The position numbers were made by a program, and so were the translations under genes. A stretch of DNA of 64,000 nucleotides from Epiperipatus broadwayi (taxonomy: Eukaryota > Onychophora > Udeonychophora > Euonychophora > Peripatidae), in assembly GCA_028023455.1 (NCBI GenBank), contig JAQFVV010000556.1:126001-190000 (forward strand), in the 5' to 3' direction. Each line of letters opens with the position of its first letter. The first letter of the stretch is position 1. The notes beneath the pieces were generated by a model that was not told where the DNA came from, ran no database searches, and worked only from the letters and a program-made list of their open reading frames with translations. Shown here piece after piece: positions 36,780 through 47,368 of the stretch.

Positions 36780-37300
36780 TAGAGGGATTTGAACTCAGGA
36801 TTTTTCAATCTATTCAACCTCCACTCCAACTCAAGTAACCAATACACATGATCACATATATGTGAAAAAGGTACATGATTCTCAATATACATATTTTGTT
36901 CACAAACAGGACTCATCAATTAGGATATATATAATCTCCCATACATATATACAATCAGTGCTTGTCTTATATTAAAATAGAAATTCCTCAAACTGTAATG
37001 GACAGACTTCAATATTCTTACCCTTCCAACTATTCAACCATTTATTACATTGTAAAACTGACAATAAAATGTTCTAATCCCTTATTGGATTTGATATTGT
37101 GGTCGTACCATGTAGACATTATGTCAATCTATGTCTGAAGATTATGATCTGCCCCAACTGATAAGTGCTGGTTCTGCATAAAATATGTATATTGGGGATC
37201 ATTTATCTTTTTTGCATGTGTGTGATCCTTTATATCAGTTACTTGAGATGGAGGATGAATAGACTGAAAAATTCTGAGTTCAAATCCCTCTAATTGAATA
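36780..37300. repeat. Hammerhead-repeat locus 1 (inverted pair)
   Basis: A minus-strand copy (36784-~37040) and a plus-strand copy (~37120-37300) of the family described at 40838-42330. Both hammerheads are decayed. The minus copy (36885-36935) has UUGAUGAG and a broken stem II. In the plus copy (37146-37200) the core reads CUGAUAA, with G8 changed to A, and AAAA in place of GAAA. Stem I of the plus copy is still clear (CCCCAA/UUGGGG). Confidence 0.7.
37146..37200 (+). ncRNA. Hammerhead ribozyme motif, core-mutated
   Basis: Stem I CCCCAA/UUGGGG, core CUGAUAA (G8 to A), stem II UGCUG-GUU-CUGCA with one mismatch, then AAAA for GAAA (G12 to A). G8 and G12 are the catalytic guanines, so self-cleavage is not expected. 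Confidence 0.6.
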
Positions 37301-40300
37301 TTGGTTAAAATATATATTTATTATGGTATGAAGAAAAAGAAATTGGTGAGCTACAATTATTTACCATAAAATCATCTCTAGTTATTTCAAATGTTGTTGT
37401 ATACAAATAATCTTTATTGAAAAAATATCTATAAATATGAAATTGGTTATTATGAAATAAATTTTTTATTAAGTAGAAAATTTAAATATTTTAATAATTA
37501 TGAAAAGATACTTATACATTTTAATTAAAATTATAAACTTCAGTTTTTATAAAGCTAAAAATATTTGTAAAGATAAAAATATATATAATTTTAGTAACAG
37601 AGATTGTCTCATAAGAGGGCAGAAAGCATAGATTACCATGTGGTAAAACAGGAAAAAATAGCCTATGTGTAAGAGGAATGAGTAATTCAGAGAAAATATA
37701 TGAGATGAAAAGCAATGCCAGTTGATTGCTATTCATTAGTATTTGGTTCTACTTTAATTCTCCAGTTTCTATTACAAGTGAAGCGGTTGAAGGTGGAATT
37801 CACTTATTAGCAGATAGTATTTAAAGATATCAAAAATAAAACTTCCTTAAGAACTAACAGGAATTCTTTAAGGAAAAGAAATTAATCTCAAGTTTACTGA
37901 GGAAAATAAGTAAAACCAATATTGAGAGACTGTAAGGTGAGAAAATTATTCATCACTGTTTGAATTATAAGCCGATTTACTAATTGTCAACTTAAATGAG
38001 TCCACATCATTACCTTAAAATATATTCACTGGGAAAGAAAGATGTGTTGCCATGACAATATCTTATAACTTGCCTATTATCTTTTTACAAGATAAAGTGT
38101 GTTCCTGATTTGATAACCTGCTACCAACCAAAGAGCTGTGGTAAAATGAACATCAGTTAATACACTAAAATAAAAATGATGCTGTGAAGAAAATTTAGTT
38201 TCAAAGAAGTAAAATTTATCCAAGCTACTGATATTGGAGAAATTGCTATGGAAAATCAGATCTTTGGAACAGTCTTTCTAATGAAAGATTAATTTGCTGA
38301 GAAAATAATCATTTTGAATAATATCAAATCAATGTTTTATTGAAGTTAAATAAAGTGTGAGTAAAAGGATAGTAGATTAAAATTAAGTAAAAATGAAATG
38401 ATTTTATTGATATCAATAAGGCCCTTAATGTATCAGCATTTAATTAATGGTAGATTAATTAATTTATAAACTTTTCATAATTTTTTTTTTTCTCTTTAAA
38501 GATTTTACACAATTTGTATTGTTTCTTTTATATACATTTTTTATTAGAAATATTAAACTATATAATTTTTCTAATTCATGAAGTGTGCATGTAATTAACA
38601 AATGAGTTATGCAATATGAGTGTATATCTTTGAAGAGATTAAGGTTAAGTAAAGTATTAAACCCAATCAAAGATATATTAAAATAGGCACATTATTTTGG
38701 GATATTATATATATGTTACTACCATATAAGCAAACTTAATACATTTAGTATATAGTAATTGGAATTTTTTTGATTTTCTTTATTATTATCATAATTTGCT
38801 AATTCATTAAATTATTATTTTAAAATTAAAGAATTTAGTTATATCCATTCTTTATTTAATTCTCATTTTGATTGCATATAATATAGTATACTCATATATG
38901 TGATTGTGAGTCATCAAATACTCCCAATCGTTGAGTTAAACCATTGGGCAACTGATTATGATAAAGCCATTGTTTAGGGACTAATAGGATTAGACAAATC
39001 AGTCTTTCAAATTTAGAAGGTGGCATCAAAGGGTATAGAAACATTCATATCATCAAAATAAATAAAGCTAAATTTGATAACCAATATTACCTTTATGATC
39101 AGTCCAGATGAATAAGTATAATGATTATTGATAAGAAAATATAATCAGTTCATTTGTATTACTTTATAATCAGTTTGTTCGTATTTCTTCACTGACGTCA
39201 TACATTTGAGAAATTGCACTGTGTTCCTCAGTAATGATGGATGTGGATTGCGAGCATTTTTTGTATTGATTCTTTAGTTTAGCAATTGTTTGTCTGGTAT
39301 ATAATAACTGCCTAATGGATGGTTAGAATCCCAGATGATCGACTTTATCACATAACTTCCTGATTAATCAGTCAGGTGATTATTATTTTAGTCAAAACAA
39401 TTACTGACAAATTTGTTTGTTCAGGCGGGGAGGGGGTTAAAAGTTAAAATTTTTTTTTTTTTATAATTTATGTACATGTGATAAAGAAATTCTTAGTTTG
39501 GAAAAAATGATTTTTTATATTTTTGTAGTATTATTGGAATATGGTGATGTACCAACATTTAAGAACTTTTGATAAATGCAAAAAATAAAACTAATGATGT
39601 TGTAAATTAAGATTAAGGGAAATACTTTTAAAACCCAGATAAAAGAATTAAGTGAAAGCATGTACCGATTCGTTGATTTAAAAAAAATTCATTTAGTTGA
39701 TTTTAAAAAATTCCATCCTTTTGCTAAAGCTTCAGTTATGATAGTAATTATTAATGATCGTTTTAAAATGAAACAGATATAAATATAAAGAATTAAACAT
39801 ATCTTTGCTAAATGATTTGTAGACTTTGCTAATATAACTTACATTAATTGTACTAGATAATATACTCTGCAGTAAAGAATGAAATTGTAATCTTTTTTAT
39901 TTATTGAAAACTGAAGATATTGTTTATTTTATCAAGACACATTAGTAAATAAAACAAAAAGGTCTTTGCTTTTGAAACAGTGCTAAATAATAATCATATA
40001 GTATGAATATTGTGAGATAACATGATATTTGAATACTGGACATGGATCATGGGCCTTTAGTTCTCAATTCTGCCACTGCAATCAAGTCAGGGCCTTAATT
40101 AAGTTATGTAAATAACCGAACTAATAACGATTGTGTCAAATAGCAGATTTAAATCACAAGTTTATCTAAATTCCGTTTCTCTAAGAATTTTGAAAAAAAA
40201 AAAAAAAGTTTTGATGAGGTAAAATCAAATATTGAAACAGAGCAGCTTTTATGATGGCTTTTCTAGTAATTAAACTATTCAAAATATTAGTAAATTGTGT

Positions 40301-40830
40301 ACCAAGTGCTGAAATAATTTTAGTAAGTCGTGTGAAATAGTATAAGATTCAGTCTTTCAGAAACATCAGCATAACTGGAAAATTGTTAATATTAATAAAA
40401 TGATCCAAATTCAAAAGAAAGAATGATTAGAAAGGATGATGCATGGCTGATTCAAGAAAAAGGATAAAAATTTAAGAGAGTGATGAAGAAAGTGAAGAAA
40501 AAGATTTAAAAAAAAAATGAAATGAATAATGCAGTCTATAATAAAAGATTCACTATTATAATCTATTTGTACAATACAATGCAGTATAGTGTTTTATTTT
40601 ATTTCAACTTCCAAAATAGTTGATTATTCGCCAGTCTTCCTGAAATTTTTTGTTTAAAATACTGAATTATATGAAGATGAAATTAAGATTTAAAAAGGAA
40701 AAAAAAACTAAATCAATACAAAGTAATTGATATATGCAATTATATAATCGGATAGAAACAATGAATATTACAAAAGTGCATACCAAGAATAATCTTTAAA
40801 AACAAATTATAATTGTTTGAACAAATTATA
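37301..40830. other. AT-rich DNA, no gene seen
   Basis: Probable intron between the candidate exons. A CRE-like TGACGTCA at about 39194 is a single motif and is not given weight. A long T run is at 39451-39462 and an A run near 40193-40206. Confidence 0.5.
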
Positions 40831-40924
40831 ATTGTTTGAACTCAGACTTTCATACGACCCTCAACTATCCATGCTCTCATAACACTGACACACTTGATCA
40901 CACACACATGTTGAAAAGATAAAT

Positions 40925-40979
40925 AATCACCAATATATGTATTCTGTGCTAAACCAGCACTTGTCAATTGGTCTAGATT
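40925..40979 (-). ncRNA. Hammerhead motif, decayed (unit 1)
   Basis: Minus strand. Core reads UUGACAA instead of CUGANGA and AGAA instead of GAAA. Stem II (GUGCUG/UAGCAC) is still intact. Predicted inactive. Confidence 0.6.
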
Positions 40980-41433
40980 ATCATTTCCACACATATATAC
41001 AATCAAAGCTCAGCTTATATTAAGATAGCCAATTTTCATACTTTAATGGACAGGCTTTAAACTACTCCACCCCACAGGCTTTAAAATACTCCACCCCACA
41101 ACTCTTCAGCCATTCATTTCATTGAAAATCAGATAATGGAACACTCAAAGTCCACTTTAGTGCCAACCTTTTCATCCTATCAATGTTGATCACAAGTCAC
41201 TCTGACCCCTCATGTACAGAACACAGTCCATTTACATACATATATGAGGGATGGACAGACCTTAAAGCACTATATTTTGAAATATGATTTTTTTCCTACA
41301 GTACAGGCTTTTTCATACCTGCACTTATATATGTAATATATAGGGATTTGAACTCAGACTTTTGCATGACCCTCAACTATCCATGCTATCTCATACCACT
41401 GACACACTTGATCACACACATATCAAAAAGATA

Positions 41434-41495
41434 AATAATCACCAATATATGTATTTCATGCTAAACCAGCACTCATCAGTTGGTCCAGATTATCA
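41434..41495 (-). ncRNA. Hammerhead ribozyme, type I, intact core (unit 2)
   Basis: Minus strand. Stem I inner helix CCAA (41483-41480) pairs with UUGG (41445-41442), with an outer AAUC/GAUU helix beyond an asymmetric internal loop. Then CUGAUGA (41479-41473), stem II of 15 nt (41472-41458; six pairs including two G-U, loop GUU), and GAAA (41457-41454). Stem III is AUA/UAU with a 2-nt loop, and the cleavage triplet AUA has H17 at 41446. All invariant core positions are present. Self-cleavage is predicted between 41446 and 41445. A very short stem III is typical of hammerheads in PLEs and metazoan retrozymes. Confidence 0.85.
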
Positions 41496-41930
41496 TATCC
41501 ACACATATATACAATCAAAGCTCAGCTTATATTAAGATAGCCAATCTTCATACTTTAATGGACAGGCTTTAAACTACTCTACCCCACAACTCTTCAGCCA
41601 TCTATTTCATTGAAATTCCAGATGGAACATTCAAAACCCATCAGTGCCAACCATCTCATCCTACACATGTTGACCACAAGTCACTCTGACCTCTCATGAA
41701 CAGGACATAGTCTATTTACATATATATATATATGAGGGATAGGCAGATCTTAAAGCACTATATTTTGAAATATGAATTTTTTTCTACAGTACAGGCGTTT
41801 TCATACGTGCACTTATATATGTAAAATATAGGGGGGTTGAACTCAGACTGTCACATGACCATCAACTATGAATGCTATCTCATACCACTGATACCCTTGA
41901 TCATACACATGTCGAAAAGGTAAATAATAA

Positions 41931-41980
41931 CCAATATATGTATTTTGTGCTAAACCAGTACTTGTTAGTTGGGCATTAAG
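41931..41980 (-). ncRNA. Hammerhead motif, decayed (unit 3)
   Basis: Minus strand. Core CUAACAA and CAAAA, so G5, G8 and G12 are all changed. Inner stem I and the stem III region are still recognisable. Predicted inactive. Confidence 0.6.
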
Positions 41981-42140
41981 GTGGGCTTTGAGTGTTTCAT
42001 CATCAGATTTTCAATGTAATGGATATCTGAAGAGTTGTGGAGTGGAGTCGTTTGAAGCCTGTCCATTAAAGTATAAAGATTGGTTATCTTAATATAAGCT
42101 GAGCTTTGATTATATATATATATATATATGGGAATGATAA

Positions 42141-42190
42141 TAATCTGGACCAACTGACAAGTGCTGGTTTAGCATGAAATACATATATTG
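42141..42190 (+). ncRNA. Hammerhead motif with G8 mutation (unit 4)
   Basis: Plus strand. CCAA, CUGACAA (42154-42160; the variable N7 is C, but G8 has become A), stem II as in unit 2, GAAA intact (42176-42179), then an AUA-type site. The stem I 3' strand reads UUGA. One catalytic guanine is lost, so it is predicted inactive or very slow. Confidence 0.65.
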
Positions 42191-42574
42191 ATTATTTATC
42201 TTTTTGACATGGGCATGATCAAGTGCATCAGCAGTATGAGATAGCATGGATAGTCGAGGGTCATGTGAAAGTTTGAGTTCAAACTCTCTATATATTACAT
42301 ATATAAGTGCAGGTATGAAAAAGCCTATAGTAGAAAAAAATTCAAATTATAATTGTGAAATGACATAATAATATAAAAATGTTGTATATGTTTACAGCAT
42401 GTATTTGATGAAGGAATAATTTTTTTAATCTATAAATGTTTTTTTTTCTGTTTTAAAAATTATTTATTTTACTTCCGTATTCATTAAACAATGGGTTAAT
42501 TAATATTGTAATTTTAAACGTGTTTTAAATGCTTGTTCCAATACTTTATTTTAAATATTAAATTTGTTTTTAAG

Positions 42575-42658
42575 TTGATGATATTGCGTCTGCAAATGAT
42601 GGAGCCTCACATGCCCTCACTGCCTCAGATATTACTTTCACCTGGAATGCCACAGAAG
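42575..42658 (+). CDS. Candidate exon, 84 bp, frame uncertain
   Basis: A higher-GC island bounded by TTTTTAAG and a consensus donor GTAAGT at 42659. Its length is a multiple of three. Two frames are open throughout. If it joins directly to the phase-0 exon at 33655-33855, the peptide is Met/Leu/Pro-rich (LMILRLQMMEPHMPSLPQ...). If it is entered after two codon bases, it reads DDIASANDGASHALTASD..., a soluble acidic linker with more ordinary composition. The second would need another exon in between. Probably the same gene, separated by an ~8.7-kb repeat-filled intron. Confidence 0.6.
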
Positions 42659-42730
42659 GTAAGTATCAGATATAAAAAAAACTATTGATGTGTATGTGTT
42701 TATCTGAAAACAAGCTTACAACATATTTAT

Positions 42731-42919
42731 ATATAAAATATTTGAAACACCCCATAGCTATATTGTTTCAGCCACACTTCCCCTTTAAATAAAGAATAGC
42801 CTAAATTTTTGCAACCCATTGAAAAGGTCTTTTCAATGCAAAAATTCAGGCTATTCTTTATTTAAAGGAAGAGTGTGCCTGAAACAATATAGCTACGGGG
42901 TATTTCAAATGTTTTATAT
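42731..42919. mobile_element. Palindromic MITE-like hairpin, ~189 bp
   Basis: ~83-bp arms separated by ~23 bp, from ATATAAAATATTTGAAACAC inward to TTTTTGCA, with few mismatches. It lies 70 bp downstream of the splice donor at 42659. It is not similar to the hairpin at 35.3 kb. Confidence 0.75.
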
Positions 42920-43144
42920 AGATTTCAGCTAGCATTTTGCATTGTTTATATATACATCTAAACCTCACTTAACGATTGGCTATTTAGCGATATTTCACAA
43001 TAGTGATCATCATTAATTTGTACCCACTACTTCGATTTACAATCAATTATTCACTATAATGATTGGAATTTTTTTTTTTAAATTTAGAATGTACAAACTT
43101 AAAATATATATAATTAATGAATCTATAATACTATATACTGTACA

Positions 43145-43335
43145 TAAAAGTGTTGAATGTCTTTAGAAAAATTAAACTTTATTTAAATATAATGTACAGT
43201 ACTTGAATTATTTAACTAAAGTTTAATTTTTCTAAAGACATTCAACACTTATATTAGATGATGAAATAGTCCAATATATAAATATGGTACAGTACAATTA
43301 AAATGCCATCGTCATAAACTTTCAGGAAAACATTA
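43145..43335. repeat. Tail segment of the 513-bp insertion family, inverted pair
   Basis: GTTGAATGTCTTTAGAAAA (43153-43172) is inverted at 43228-43247 and followed by TATTAGATGATGAAATAGTC. This is the same tail as the insertion at 26629-27141, including its AACTTTCAGGAAAAC end. Again the copy is a fold-back. Confidence 0.65.
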
Positions 43336-43649
43336 TTTTTAGAACACCTGGTAATTATGTAAAAATAGTTATTGATTTTGTAACTTTGTTTAAAATGTTG
43401 TTTATTACCCAAGTGGTTTCAAATCAAAGGAAAAACAGCATTTTAAAATGTGAACATTGAATTTAAAAAGAAAAACAGATTGCGTTTAAAATAAGTGTTA
43501 ATGATTTTTTTTAATATGTACTTTATTTCTAAGTTTACTGTAATTTTTTGTTTTAGAAACCAACCAATTTTTTTCCCATAGACCCCCATTATAAATACGT
43601 ATTCTGTATACAATATTCTTGCTTAATGAAGAGTTTTGGAGAACCAGTT

Positions 43650-44120
43650 TCCATCACTGAGGGGGGTAATGGTGTATATTGATGTGATATAAAGATAAGG
43701 GTGATAAGGAAGAGATACATAAATACTCATAAGCAGCATCTCAAATGATGCACTGAAGAATCAGCACCAGAAGCCAATATAATTAATAACCAATCAAACA
43801 AAAATAATAACAGTAAATTAATCAATGGCAATAATCACCACTCTATAGACAACCTTTGTGATTGGATTTAAAAGACATAATATAAAATCTTAGGTTAATC
43901 ATGATCTAGTGAAAACAGGGACATATAATAAAAAAAACATCAATATTTTGGCTGCATGTACACACATAAATGCATAATAAGCATATCATAAAATGCTGAG
44001 ATCATTAAGGCTGATCATTTGTCAATACTCTAGGCTACTTAGCTCATTATTTTTTCTCACCTTCAGTAAATTAATCATCATCATAAAACCTATAAAGTGA
44101 GTAAACTTTAAAGGTAGCTT
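43650..44120 (+). repeat. Diverged LTR-like repeat R3, copy 1
   Basis: Scattered matches, in the same order, with 54390-54720: CAACCTTTGTGATTGGATT against CAACCTTGTGACTGGATT, and a later GCTGATCAT...CTCTAGGCTACTTAG block. No coding sequence. An old shared repeat, perhaps an LTR. Confidence 0.45.
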
Positions 44121-44279
44121 TTAAAGTTTTGTTGTTATCTAAATAATTATAATAAAAACTATACACACATTAACACCTACAACCACACATATGTATGTAT
44201 TCCAACTACTACTTGCTCAAAACCAGATTTGAGGTAGCAAGAACCCTGATCACTATGAGTAAGAGAAAATACACATACT

Positions 44280-44575
44280 TTAAGTTGTGCTAGCATTAAA
44301 TAAGTTTAATATAATAAGCATGCTAATAGCTCTAAACAAGCTTATCTGATAATGGCTGCAAAGGAAAGCATTTTAAAAATCTCTATTATGAAGTATCCCT
44401 ATTCCCAAACCAGTTTCAAGTTATTGGCTATCTTCAGTAAGGTGCTAGAACCTTCAGACCCTAGATCTAAATACCAGCTCAAGCTTAGCATTTATTTAAT
44501 ACTTAACTATTAATTAAAAGCTATCCAACTTAAATAGCTATATGGGCCTGAACAAACTTCAGCTACACCATATTG
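44280..44575 (-). repeat. R1 repeat, minus copy beside gypsy C
   Basis: Reverse complement of the family at 5615-5935 and closest to 52640-52920: CCCATATAGCTATTTAAGTT is present inverted near 44540, and GAAGTTTGTTC just outside it is also shared. It lies directly outside the 5' LTR of gypsy element C. Confidence 0.7.
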
Positions 44576-44627
44576 TAACATTAGTGAGATATGTTATAAA
44601 ACACACACACACACATATATATATCAG

Positions 44628-46363
44628 TGTTACATAACTATAATTTAAAAATAAATGATTAATAAAAATGAAAATAGAAAGTATATGTTTTTAAAGTAGG
44701 TTTTAAGGGACACAAATTTGCAAAAGCTAAAGATTGTGTCATTTCCCCCCTTTCTTTTCCCTTTTAAAATAGAAAAGTTTTAGCATTGAAAGTGGGTAGA
44801 GGAAAAATCTAAAATAAAAAGATTTAAAACTAATTCTCTCCTTTTTATAGATTATAAGAGTAAAATATCTAAAAATAAGTCTTAGTGAAAATCTAAAATG
44901 AAAAAAAGAATAATTAATTAATTAGGGAATGTCAGTAAATCTCATGGCTGATAATGATATTGAAATTGTAACAATTACAAACTATGTAAGTTATCTTTTC
45001 AGAATAAAAGCAGATATAGTAGATTAAGCTAGAAAACAAATAGATTAAGGGAAAATGTAAACAGTCAATTAGATTAAAGAAAATGTAAAATTTAATTTAA
45101 AAAAATAGATTTAAAGTATGATAAAAACTAAAATTATGATAAGGAAAAAATAATAGGAGAGAAGAGTATAAAAATCACAACCATCTATTGTTAGATTATT
45201 TGCTTTTGACTCTGCTAGATCATTCCAGTCTTCATGCTGATATTGATGCATTACATTATTCATTTTTCCAGAGATTCAGAAATCTAAGGATAAAAATAGA
45301 ACCATTCATTACTGCTGCAGAAAATATTATTGCAGAAGCTGCAGAATTAGCAACATGTGTTGCTAGACCACCTTAGAAATGATTGACTGGGCTTCAGGCC
45401 CCAGTCATTTACTGAAAATCAATTTTCCACATCTGGAACCAATGCCTAAATGATGAAATAGATGTTTCCACATTCTCTCTCCCATTGTCAAGACAAGACA
45501 TGAAACCATTGATGGCAACCAAAAAGCCAATCAGTTGGAAAGTAACACTGATAAAAAACAAAACCAAAAGAATTCTGTCATCTCAATCTCATGAAAGCAT
45601 AGGTAAATATATTTTACATAATAATGATCTATAGACCCTTGACATCATTTTTTAAAAAAATGAAATGAACTCTAATAAAGGACTATATAAAATTACCCTG
45701 ATTAATCATTTATATTTATATAAAATATTAGATTGATATATTATATATGTGTGCTTGAATAAATATTAATGTTTGCTTAAGTATTATTTGGTCTACTCTC
45801 TCTCTTGTGTTACTGTGTCATCAGTTATTTAAAGATATAAATGTCTATCTGTATGCTAGGTTAATGTGCTGGACTCCCTGATTAAGAGTATGAGCTAGCA
45901 TGAGATATCTTGAGTATTGGATTATGTGCTTGTCATCCAACACATGCTGGCTATATAACAAATGGTCAGCTAGCACATGAGTTTGATTCTCAAAACAAAT
46001 AAAATGCTTTGGATTGCATGTTTAATTCCAGCAGTAGAGGTGGACCATGATCAGGAAATGTGATTGGGTCATGCTTTGTATAGCCCAATCTGACCATGGA
46101 GTATTATTGATGGCTATGCTATCAATGGTATTCTCCTCTTTGCTTGAAGTGTGGATCCATTCCCATATTATTAAAGATATAGAATAGTAATTATCAAGAA
46201 AGTAAATGCATTAAAGTTCAGATATTAAAACTTAGTTAAAAGTCAAAATATTAAATGTATTTAAACCTAGTGAATATTAAAAGGTATTTAAATCTAGCAA
46301 GAATAAGGTTAATTCAGAGATATATAAACCTAGCAATAAATTTATTTGGAGGGACCTGATACA
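44628..46363 (+). repeat. 5' LTR of gypsy element C
   Basis: TGTTACATAAC start and CTGATACA end. It matches 50681-52391 throughout, e.g. AAATGAAAATAGAAAG near the start and ATATAAATGTCTATCTG near 45835. Contains a 14-bp GC hairpin at 45384-45408 (GACTGGG/CCCAGTC). The 62-codon ORF at 45188 is an LTR frame, not a gene. Confidence 0.85.
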
Positions 46364-46377
46364 ATTGCCATTCAACA

Positions 46378-46393
46378 TGGGTGCCAAAGTGCC
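46378..46393 (+). promoter_or_regulatory. Possible primer-binding site of gypsy C
   Basis: TGGGTGCCAAAGTGCC begins 14 bases after the LTR end. It has the TGG start but sits further from the LTR than usual, so the call is tentative. Confidence 0.4.
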
Positions 46394-47083
46394 ATAAATG
46401 ACCCAGAATAATTAGAATTTATAATTATAAAGTTCAAAACTAAAAATTAAATTAAATGCTAAATTTCATAGTTATAAAAGTGAACTTGGGGAGCAGTGTG
46501 AGAAGAGAAATAGATCAAGCCAAACAAATTATAATATCAAGAATTAAAATAATTAAAAATATAAAATGAAAAGAATAAGATAAGTAAATAAAAAGGAGAG
46601 AGAAGAAAAGACAAAGATAAATATTTTTTATTAGGAGTTGCTTATAGTCAGGTGGAAATTCAAAGAGGACTTAGGGTTTTTGAATTAGTTGAACACTTCA
46701 TTCAATTTAAAATATTTAAAAATAAAAATAAGTGAAATAAAATTTGTTTTGTAAGAGTTAATAATAACTAAAAAAACTAATCTGTAGTAGAACCAAAACA
46801 AAAATGGAGACTCAAAATAATATAGAAGAAATGAAACAGAGAATCCAGAAAACCATGCTAGAAATTGGATAAAAAATATACAGAAAAGTTAAATCAGAAA
46901 TTAAAAATATAAATAGTGACAGTAGGGAAGAGAAAAGCATAAGTATGTAATGCACATTTAAATAACTCACATGGTTAATCAATTTTTAAGAATGTATATT
47001 TTGGGGCACACAGGGGAGATTCGATTGAACACCTTGGCAGCCTGGAGTGTTATTTCACATGAAATCATCTGAGTGAGGAGGCT

Positions 47084-47368
47084 ATGGTAATTATAGCTTT
47101 TAACCATATTCAAGGTGGTGCTCAATTCTGGTGCAATTTCTTATTTACAAAACCAGTTATGTTCAGAGGATACAGACAGTCCTTGTTAGAAGCTACTGGA
47201 AGGAGGAGCAACAAAAATACATTAGACACCAGGTGTCACAAGATAAATGGTGACCTGGTACTGCTCACTTCATTTTTTCACTGGCAAGTAGTGAAACTGT
47301 TAATGACTAATCCACTGTTAGAACATCAAATCATACAAATAATAAGTGTAATCTCCCACATAATGTAG
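47084..47368 (+). pseudogene. Gag capsid relic of gypsy C
   Basis: FNHIQGGAQFWCNFLFTKPVMFRGYRQ lines up with the A-Q-x-W-W region of the gag in element A. The rest is decayed. No zinc knuckle seen. Confidence 0.6.

Larger units (their letters stand above)
40838..42330. mobile_element. Hammerhead-repeat locus 2: retrozyme-like tandem array
   Basis: Three minus-strand units in direct tandem start their shared AACTCAGAC segment at 40839, 41351 and 41840. Spacing is 512 and 489 bp, and the extra ~22 bp of the first is a local duplication of a CAGGCTTTAAA...CCACCCCA segment. Each unit carries one hammerhead motif (40925-40979, 41434-41495, 41931-41980) and, 3' of it, a tRNA-like segment with box B GAGTTCAAATCCC. 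A fourth unit is inverted (plus, ~42045-42330; hammerhead 42141-42190). Head-to-tail monomers with one hammerhead each are the layout of retrozymes and of schistosome hammerhead satellites. No protein is coded. Confidence 0.8.

Noticed and set aside
39190-39200. CRE-like TGACGTCA promoter
   Set aside because: A single 8-base palindrome without a TATA box or gene nearby is expected by chance in 64 kb.
40838-42330. CRISPR-like array
   Set aside because: The repeats are ~490 bp monomers in a eukaryotic genome, with no short spaced repeats or cas genes.
45188-45376. 62-codon ORF as a small gene
   Set aside because: It lies within the 5' LTR of gypsy C, and the equivalent stretch in the 3' LTR is not open.
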